Source: a virus. Taken from it: a stretch of 51,201 nucleotides of DNA. The DNA lies in IMG/VR virus record IMGVR_UViG_3300025138_000060, positions 1 through 51,201 of that record; one strand, 5' to 3'. The notes below the pieces were generated by a model. It saw only the letters and a list, made by a program, of their open reading frames with translations. It had not been told where the DNA came from and made no database searches. Shown here piece by piece: positions 45,700-51,201 of this stretch (position 1 is its first letter; each line of letters starts with the position of its first letter). A program made the translations under genes and the position numbers.

Positions 45700-46430
45700 T
45701 AGTGAATGCCGTCCTTGTTGTCTTTCCATCGAGAATAGGCAGCCAAAGCAATCCCGCCGATAGCACATATTAAAAATACAGTTTTTAAGCTATCTGCGTA
45801 GGCAACTAGTCCCTGAAGCTGACCTGCTACTTCATTCAAGCCTGTAGCTGCACCAGCTAGACCCGCACCAGCCATAGTTTTAGACTTTAATAAGGATTTT
45901 GGGGCTTCAGCAGTAGGCTTCTGAGGCATCTCTGGGCCGCCTTCATCTGAAGGTAGTTGTGCGTCACGGCTAAAGATAGCGGCTTCCGCTGCACGGCGTC
46001 TAGTAAGTCCACGTAGAGGTTGTAATTTACCGTCTACACGGGCCTTGTTCCATCTTAAAATTTGCTCTGGACAAGCATCATAATTTCCCGCTGACAGAAC
46101 TTTGAGCAAGGTGGATGATTTAAACGCACCACCGCCTAAATTAAATACAAATGAGGTTAGGGAGTCAAACTGACCTTGAGTAAGCGGCACGTTTACAAGA
46201 CGTTTAACAATCTTGCCGTGTTCGTCTATATCATCTCTAAGTCTTTGTTCTGCTTCTTCAACAGTGATCTTCATACCAGAACGGACGCCTTTACAGGAAC
46301 CAAATCCTATAGTCCATTTTCCAGCGGGGCAGCGATAAGCATGAACTAAGCCATCGTCTTTTATTTTGTGAAGTCCTTCAAAGCGTTTGACTAGATCAAC
46401 GCCTTCTTGTGATACTGATGTTGGGTGCAT
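45699..46430 (-). CDS. Endolysin, GH24-type lysozyme with C-terminal membrane anchor
   Basis: A 243-residue muramidase. KRFEGL (E18), AYRCPAGKWTIGFG (C34, T40) is the GH24 phage-lysozyme catalytic pattern, and LTSFVFNLGGGAFKSSTLL then LRWNKARVDG and LRGLTRRRAAEAAIF complete the fold. A linker (about 160-200) is followed by a transmembrane segment (TVFLICAIGGIALAAYS, about 216-233) and a charged tail. It cleaves peptidoglycan. An anchor at the C-terminus is uncommon for endolysins and might tether it to the inner membrane or serve as a holin. Confidence 0.87.
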   Translation of the reverse strand: MHPTSVSQEGVDLVKRFEGLHKIKDDGLVHAYRCPAGKWTIGFGSCKGVRSGMKITVEEAEQRLRDDIDEHGKIVKRLVNVPLTQGQFDSLTSFVFNLGGGAFKSSTLLKVLSAGNYDACPEQILRWNKARVDGKLQPLRGLTRRRAAEAAIFSRDAQLPSDEGGPEMPQKPTAEAPKSLLKSKTMAGAGLAGAATGLNEVAGQLQGLVAYADSLKTVFLICAIGGIALAAYSRWKDNKDGIH

Positions 46431-46433
46431 AAT

Positions 46434-47822
46434 TTATCCTGTGCTTGCGAATGGAGAGGCAAATCCAGAATTAGGCACTGCGCTTGAAGAGGCAGGGGTT
46501 AAATTACCCATTGCCGCATTAGCACCCGGTCTGGATTGTAAGTTATTCAAATTTTGTAATACGGTTCGAATATTAACCGTCTTAGATCCAAGCCCCTGAC
46601 CAGAACTATCGAAACTATTTAAGATCAGGTTGCCTTGCTCATCCATTGCCCGTGCAATAGTATTTCCTTGATCGTCTATGGTATTTTCGATTAATTTTCC
46701 GTTATCATCAAAGGCATTGCCCAACTGATTAAACTCTTGGCGCATACCCATATCTAAGTCTGTTTGACTTGAAGCAATTTTAGCTAGGTCTCTAGTCTGA
46801 GTAATCTGCCCTGCATCCAGCCCTGCTAATCCTTGTGCAAACTGGCTTTCTAGGCTTGCAGCTTTCTGGGCGGCTGCTTGAGCATCTCCTTGTGCAGCAA
46901 CAAACCCGCCTTCAACTGTGTCTCCTAATGTCTTCAGTCTACTATCTACACCCTGTGCCACGTTATCTACTTGAGTAGTTGCAGCTTGTGCAAATTTACC
47001 CATATCTTCTCTTAGTCGATCTGTTTGGTTAGCCTGTGCGGTGGCTAAATCAGTCCTAGCTGTTTGAGCTAATTCTTCATCTTCGCCATAACGCTCTACG
47101 TAGTTATCAAAACTAGAAACAAAACCATCTTGCCCAGATTGAAGGGCTGCTTGATTTATTAAGGATTGGTCGGCATAGATATCTGCGGCACTAGACATAG
47201 TGTTTAAATCTGTTTGCAATTGGTTTTGGCTTGTTAATACATTAGATTGCGTATCTGCTAATTGCGTAGATGCATCTCCAAAACCTGTATTAAGAGCATC
47301 CCCTGTGTCTTGAAACCCAGTGGCTAAAGCAGCATCTGTAGTATTGAAACGTGCAGTACGATCAGCTTGTGCGTCAGCAAAACTTTGATCCTGATTTACA
47401 AAACCTTGATCTACCGCGCCTTGTACATTATTTACGCTAGTATCTAGAGTATTAAAGCGTTGGCCTTGGTCATTAAAACCACCTGTTACATCAGTTTGTA
47501 AGTTGCCAAGGGCTTGGTTGTTGGTGGCAAGGGCTGTAGCGTTGTTTCCAATTTGTGCGCTAACTCCAGAAAACTGGTCATTCATCCCAGTATTGTAAGT
47601 ATCGAGCAAAGACTGGATATTAGTAAAACCTGCATCCATTCCAGTATTTATGTTAGTACCTAAGTTAGTAACACCAGAAGATAAGTTGTCTAATTTAGCA
47701 CCCGCCCCAAGAAAACCTTCTTCAGCCTGTGCCCCTAAGAGGCCTTGGTTAGTTTGGAGTTGTGCATACTGATCATCTCCTAGACCCGTATTAGTTGTAC
47801 TACTCGATCTGTTAAAACTCAT
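46434..47822 (-). CDS. Repetitive coiled-coil late protein (462 aa)
   Basis: A 462-residue protein built from Asn/Gln/Asp/Thr-rich repeats of about 20-25 residues (GFNDQGQRFNTLDTSVNNVQ, GAVDQGFVNQDQSFADAQAD, TGFQDTGDALNTGFGDASTQ). Such sequences form trimeric coiled-coil or beta-helical fibres. Unknown exact role; an internal or tail-associated fibre is likely. Starts four bases inside the previous gene's end (ATGA). Confidence 0.65.
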   Translation of the reverse strand: MSFNRSSSTTNTGLGDDQYAQLQTNQGLLGAQAEEGFLGAGAKLDNLSSGVTNLGTNINTGMDAGFTNIQSLLDTYNTGMNDQFSGVSAQIGNNATALATNNQALGNLQTDVTGGFNDQGQRFNTLDTSVNNVQGAVDQGFVNQDQSFADAQADRTARFNTTDAALATGFQDTGDALNTGFGDASTQLADTQSNVLTSQNQLQTDLNTMSSAADIYADQSLINQAALQSGQDGFVSSFDNYVERYGEDEELAQTARTDLATAQANQTDRLREDMGKFAQAATTQVDNVAQGVDSRLKTLGDTVEGGFVAAQGDAQAAAQKAASLESQFAQGLAGLDAGQITQTRDLAKIASSQTDLDMGMRQEFNQLGNAFDDNGKLIENTIDDQGNTIARAMDEQGNLILNSFDSSGQGLGSKTVNIRTVLQNLNNLQSRPGANAAMGNLTPASSSAVPNSGFASPFASTG

Positions 47823-48292
47823 TTGCTATCCTTTACTCCTAAGAAACCAACATCCCGGTATCCCATTCGTTGTAAAAACTTTTTATATCCAGTGCCGTAT
47901 GCTTCAGTGGACGCTCCTATGGATATTTCTTCAGCGCCGTTTTTTCTGCCCCACTTTTCAAAGTGCAAAACCATATTCTTTAATATCAAGGGCGCGTTTC
48001 TTCGATGCTCTGGTAAAATACAAACCGCCCAATCACCCGCATATTTCATGTCAGAAAAATAATGAAAATCTACGTAGCCGTGAAAATAACCAAGTATCTC
48101 GCTTGAGTTGTGTTTTAGTGCTACTGACACATAAACATTGCTGTTTGGGTTTAAACTTAATGACAGAAGACGTTTAACTTTATCTTCTTTGTAGGTAAAA
48201 ACTTTATAGCGTGAATTTTGATGAAGCCACTTAGATATTTTTAAAACTGAAGGTAAATCGGTTTCTCTAAGTCGCCGTATATAAACGGTCAT
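47819..48292 (-). CDS. GNAT-type acetyltransferase-like protein
   Basis: A 157-residue protein with GNAT style: MTVYIRRLRETDLPSVLKIS at the start, LGYFHGYVDFHYFSDMKYAG in the middle, VCILPEHRRNAPLILKNMVL (acetyl-CoA-binding region) and IGASTEAYGTGYKKFLQRMG near the end. Substrate unknown; small GNAT proteins occur in marine phage late operons. It is the first gene after a promoter with the shared AT element. Confidence 0.68.
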   Translation of the reverse strand: MTVYIRRLRETDLPSVLKISKWLHQNSRYKVFTYKEDKVKRLLSLSLNPNSNVYVSVALKHNSSEILGYFHGYVDFHYFSDMKYAGDWAVCILPEHRRNAPLILKNMVLHFEKWGRKNGAEEISIGASTEAYGTGYKKFLQRMGYRDVGFLGVKDSK

Positions 48293-48322
48293 ACAAACCT
48301 AATTTGATATAATTATGTAATT

Positions 48323-48352
48323 ATTATAGCACTTTATTAATACACTAGGCAA
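48323..48352 (-). promoter_or_regulatory. Promoter for GNAT, lysis and internal protein genes
   Basis: Minus-strand TTGCCT, 18 bases, perfect TATAAT. The spacer contains TGTATTAATAA (48334-48344), so a factor bound there would block or reshape this promoter. Confidence 0.65.
48334..48344 (-). promoter_or_regulatory. TGTATTAATAA element, site 5
   Basis: Lies between -35 and -10 of the promoter. Same 14 bases TTATTAATACACTA (plus strand) as site 3. Confidence 0.55.
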
Positions 48353-48355
48353 GTG

Positions 48356-48664
48356 CTATCTTCTGCCTATATTAGTAAATCCAAAAAAACTTGCTACCAG
48401 CGCAGAAACACTTACAAAGTACACCCCAGCTATAGAAGTAAGGCTTTCTGTGGCCTGATCTAAACCTGCCCATGATGTTGCAACAATAGAGAATGGATAC
48501 AGTAGCATCCCGCCTAGTGCGAACCATATCATGGATCTCTGCTGATCTCTCTTACTGTTTTCGTCATCAATACGCATACGGCGGTCTTCAAGCTCCAGCT
48601 TCTGCCACTCCGCTGGATCTATGTGACCATTTCCATCTGTGTCGTATTTTTCGAATTCAGTCAT
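48356..48664 (-). CDS. EF-hand protein with two membrane segments (holin candidate)
   Basis: A 102-residue protein. An N-terminal EF-hand loop DTDGNGHIDPAE (8-19) would bind calcium. Two transmembrane segments follow (WFALGGMLLYPFSIVATSW, and GVYFVSVSALVASFFGF), ending in a basic tail. The two-segment topology is holin-like and the lysozyme lies three genes downstream, so a calcium-sensing holin is possible. It overlaps its upstream neighbour by one base. Confidence 0.75.
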   Translation of the reverse strand: MTEFEKYDTDGNGHIDPAEWQKLELEDRRMRIDDENSKRDQQRSMIWFALGGMLLYPFSIVATSWAGLDQATESLTSIAGVYFVSVSALVASFFGFTNIGRR

Positions 48665-49023
48665 TATTCAGCAGCCCAAGGTACGCCAGTAGAGTTAGCA
48701 GCGGCACGATCTATCTGCCCTTGCACCTTTGCTGTATTCTCAGCTTCAGTACGAGCTTTAGCTTCAGCGGCGGTTTCATCTGAGCCATCTTCTTTTTGCT
48801 CAATTAGACTACTATACACCCAACCAAGCACATCGGCTTCCGTAAGGTCTGCGTATGCAATGTAATCTGATGCGGAAGGGTCAGCAGTGCAGCGTAGCTT
48901 GCCACCGTATTGTGCTGTATATGTGCCGTCATTTGAAATTAGTGACCAGTTAACAAGGAATACACCGCCATCTGAATCTTTATGCGTCATGTCGTTGACG
49001 CTCCAAGTTGTAGTTATTGCCAT
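48664..49023 (-). CDS. Tail-fibre-associated protein (119 aa)
   Basis: A 119-residue protein following the fibre gene. N-terminal beta part (MAITTTWSVNDMTHKDSDGG, FLVNWSLISNDGTYTAQYGG) and a helical, Ala/Glu-rich end. This pattern (MAxTTTWSVNDM) recurs in small proteins next to marine phage fibres. The exact role is unknown; a fibre chaperone or cap is plausible. AAGGATAAACAAATG gives its ribosome site. Confidence 0.68.
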   Translation of the reverse strand: MAITTTWSVNDMTHKDSDGGVFLVNWSLISNDGTYTAQYGGKLRCTADPSASDYIAYADLTEADVLGWVYSSLIEQKEDGSDETAAEAKARTEAENTAKVQGQIDRAAANSTGVPWAAE

Positions 49024-49027
49024 TTGT

Positions 49028-51031
49028 TTATCCTTCCAATGCCGTTAAGCGTGTCTCAATAGCTGCAAATCGTTGCTCATTGTATGCCGCTAAGAATGAC
49101 AGCAACTCAGGATAACGCATACCTAAACGTGTCTTTTTAGTTGACCCTTCTGGCGCTTCATCTTCACTTGCCCACTTATCTGTTCTGGTATAAGCGTCAG
49201 CAGCTTCAATGCCTTCATCCTCATTAGCTTCAACGGCTGCAACCTCAACGTCTTTTTCCCACCAAGGACTTTCTATAAATAAAGAGTAATCCCCTGCATC
49301 TAAACCCTCTGCGGTAAAAGCATCTTGTACATCTTGTGCTATAACACCTGTGTGTGTACGAGCAGTTTCTCCTTTAGCTGCCTTTTCTGCAACTTTAGCT
49401 TTCCAACGGAATGTTTTAAATAAAACAGAAATACGTTTTGCTACTAACATTTCTTTTGAAGTAAGTGTAGCTATGTCTTGTTTATCATTACGGTCAGATG
49501 TTTGAATTGTTCCATTTGTAGCAAAAATGTCATTGAGCCTACCACTACCAAAACCCAAGTCAACTGCATCATCAGAGGCAGAACCATTTTTAAATGGTAC
49601 ATATGAAGCGGCGTCAAAGCGCAAACCAGATGCATCGCCTGTGCTTCTTATTAAAATCCTATTTCCGTTTATATCAATTTGACCTCTAGTAGTTCCTTGC
49701 TCAAAAAACTCTACCATACCAACATTGCCACTTGATGATGTTCTGTTTATTTTCAAAGCCATCCCATTACGACTTATACCCACCATTCCATCACTAAGAA
49801 GATTAGTTCCTACTGCGTTGTTGCCGACTGTGTTCATTTGAGTTGTGCCAATGCCTATCGTATCAGCACTAGCATCTACAAAAAACATATGATTGTTACT
49901 ACCACTGACAACACGGAAGTCTAAAGCACCACCACGGTCTATGTTAAATACTGCTCCAGCAGTGGGGGTAAAGGTAGCCATAGGAATAACAGAGCCAACG
50001 GTTGGCCTACCAGACCAAAGGTTTATACCACCGTCAGAATCGTTGTCATGGTTAAAAAGGTGAAGACCCCTTGCACTATCTGTGCTGGGATTTGTGCCTG
50101 TCATGCCCTTATAATAATCAGTGTAAGTACCCGCTTGGTATGACATGACCAGAGAGCCAGAGTAGTCTGTAGTAACACCAGCAATAGCAGCAAGTGATGC
50201 AATAGCAGCAGGTGTTGTAGTTGACGCTGCTCCGATTATAACTTGATCGTCTCCCCCATTAACAACTAGCATATTAGCGTTGTCATCTGATTTAACACGG
50301 AAGTCTATGTCTATACCTGCTTCGTTAAATACCATTGAAGCGACACTAGCATCAGTATTTATGAATGACTGTACTTCTCTGGGTGTTCCATTTAAATAAG
50401 CTGTCCAAGCAAACGATACATCTTCACTTCCTGCGGTAACATCTCGCATTCTAGCTGTTAAATCAAGAAAGTCATGCTCGGTTCCGTCACTGTTTTCACT
50501 AGTCCACTCTAAAACACCTATTAAATCATTATCTGCGGGGGAACCTGAATTTCTACGAAGTTTTAATCTCGGACCTTGGTTAGCATCGGCATCTGTTGAT
50601 ATAAGAGTTAGCTGTGCAAGGTTATCAGCAGTGCTTATTGTAGAAGCAGCATTACTAGCAAACCCACCATTAAACACAGTCGCAGCCGTAGTAGTCAGGA
50701 CGCCTGTTACTAGGGCAGTGCCATCAATTACAGCATTCGTAGCAACATCTATAGAGCCAATCACATTAACATTTGTTGTACCCGTAGGCACTTGCAGAAC
50801 CACCGCATCAGCATCATTCTTGATAGTAATATCACCACTAGAGCCTTGACCTGTAAGGATCAGACCTTCAGCCGCCGTGTATCCCATAGCCGCATTATCG
50901 CCAGCCGCTGTATCACCAGTTGCTTCGACAGTCAGACCTGTGATTACGCCGCTGGCATTGACGGCATCTAAAGTGATTGTGCCAGCAATGTCTTTGTCAG
51001 CGGAGTCGGCGAGATCTCTAGCTCTAGTCAT
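49028..51031 (-). CDS. Tail fibre with S74 self-cleaving chaperone domain
   Basis: A 667-residue fibre. The N-terminus (MTRARDLADSADKDIAGTIT) is a common fibre start in marine phages. A long beta-rich shaft follows. The C-terminal 160 residues form an intramolecular chaperone: TSDRNDKQDI (cleavage Ser about 512), HTGVIAQDVQDAF, then RLGMRYPELLSFLAAYNEQR and ALEG. These domains (peptidase S74) trimerise the fibre and are cut off. The gene end is nearly identical to that of the fibre fragment at the right edge, which suggests duplication. Confidence 0.87.
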   Translation of the reverse strand: MTRARDLADSADKDIAGTITLDAVNASGVITGLTVEATGDTAAGDNAAMGYTAAEGLILTGQGSSGDITIKNDADAVVLQVPTGTTNVNVIGSIDVATNAVIDGTALVTGVLTTTAATVFNGGFASNAASTISTADNLAQLTLISTDADANQGPRLKLRRNSGSPADNDLIGVLEWTSENSDGTEHDFLDLTARMRDVTAGSEDVSFAWTAYLNGTPREVQSFINTDASVASMVFNEAGIDIDFRVKSDDNANMLVVNGGDDQVIIGAASTTTPAAIASLAAIAGVTTDYSGSLVMSYQAGTYTDYYKGMTGTNPSTDSARGLHLFNHDNDSDGGINLWSGRPTVGSVIPMATFTPTAGAVFNIDRGGALDFRVVSGSNNHMFFVDASADTIGIGTTQMNTVGNNAVGTNLLSDGMVGISRNGMALKINRTSSSGNVGMVEFFEQGTTRGQIDINGNRILIRSTGDASGLRFDAASYVPFKNGSASDDAVDLGFGSGRLNDIFATNGTIQTSDRNDKQDIATLTSKEMLVAKRISVLFKTFRWKAKVAEKAAKGETARTHTGVIAQDVQDAFTAEGLDAGDYSLFIESPWWEKDVEVAAVEANEDEGIEAADAYTRTDKWASEDEAPEGSTKKTRLGMRYPELLSFLAAYNEQRFAAIETRLTALEG

Positions 51032-51037
51032 TTTTGT

Positions 51038-51201
51038 TTATCCTTCTAATGCCGTAATACGAGCTTCTAATTCTAGTATTGTTTTGGCAAGCAGTGGGAC
51101 CAGCTTGCTTTGGTCTATGCCCTGCATATCTGGCATTGTATTGCCATCAGCATCTAACTTATTATCACCTACTGAAACACCATCTGGTAATTCTTCACCG
51201 T
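51038..51201 (-). CDS. C-terminal fragment of another fibre gene (runs off right edge)
   Basis: The last 53 codons of a gene: GEELPDGVSVGDNKL, then MPDMQGIDQSKLVPLLAKTI and RITALEG. These are typical end residues of an S74 chaperone. The gene might be the missing 3' end of the fibre at the left edge, if the genome is circular, but the joint is out of frame by one base and about a hundred residues of the chaperone are absent. ACGGCATTAGAAGGATAAAC at its end is shared with the next fibre. Confidence 0.72.
   Translation of the reverse strand, partial: GEELPDGVSVGDNKLDADGNTMPDMQGIDQSKLVPLLAKTILELEARITALEG

Overview
The window looks like a nearly complete genome of a marine podovirus of about 51 kb, most like the HMO-2011 type that infects SAR116, Roseobacter and SAR11 bacteria. 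The family call rests on one hallmark and a gene set. The hallmark is a family-A DNA polymerase (28536-30686) carrying a DnaJ-like CxxCxGxG zinc insertion between its exonuclease and polymerase domains. With it come a class II ribonucleotide reductase, a separate primase and helicase, a RecE-like exonuclease, a DUF3310 protein and a MazG-like protein, together with podovirus head and tail genes. I see no phage RNA polymerase. Several promoters match bacterial sigma-70 consensus closely, so host polymerase probably transcribes everything. The host is inferred, not shown; an alphaproteobacterium is the best guess.

Layout. (1) 1-16.4 kb, minus strand: head and packaging genes read leftward from a promoter near 16.4 kb. 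In order of transcription they are small membrane and basic proteins, small and large terminase, portal, scaffold, capsid, decoration protein, tail adaptor, tail protein and a fibre gene that runs off the left edge. (2) 16.4-17.5 kb: a DUF1127 micro-gene, an endonuclease VII-like gene and a candidate small RNA with a perfect promoter. (3) 17.5-18.24 kb: a structured, gene-free region. (4) 18.3-22.5 kb, minus: a cassette of small accessory genes, including DUF2786-like and DUF932-like proteins. (5) 22.8-25.1 kb, plus: an integrase operon, followed at 25.23 kb by a 46-bp fragment of a tRNA-Asn gene that is very probably attP. (6) 25.4-35.7 kb, plus: replication, recombination and nucleotide metabolism. 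(7) 35.8-51.2 kb, minus: fibres, lysis genes and very large internal virion proteins, meeting region 6 at a terminator and a candidate small RNA.

The minus-strand genes at both window edges are fibre genes, and regions 7 and 1 together make one full late module. The window is therefore probably a circular or permuted genome opened inside a fibre gene. The two edges do not join in frame, and the expected S74 chaperone core is missing, so a small piece seems absent.

The phage is probably temperate or recently so: it has a tyrosine integrase and a tRNA-derived att site but no recognisable repressor or excisionase. The most interesting unexplained signals are a TGTATTAAT(T)AA element next to at least five transcription starts, two candidate small RNAs, the DUF1127 gene, and an NrdR-like zinc ribbon gene behind the integrase in a phage that carries its own reductase.
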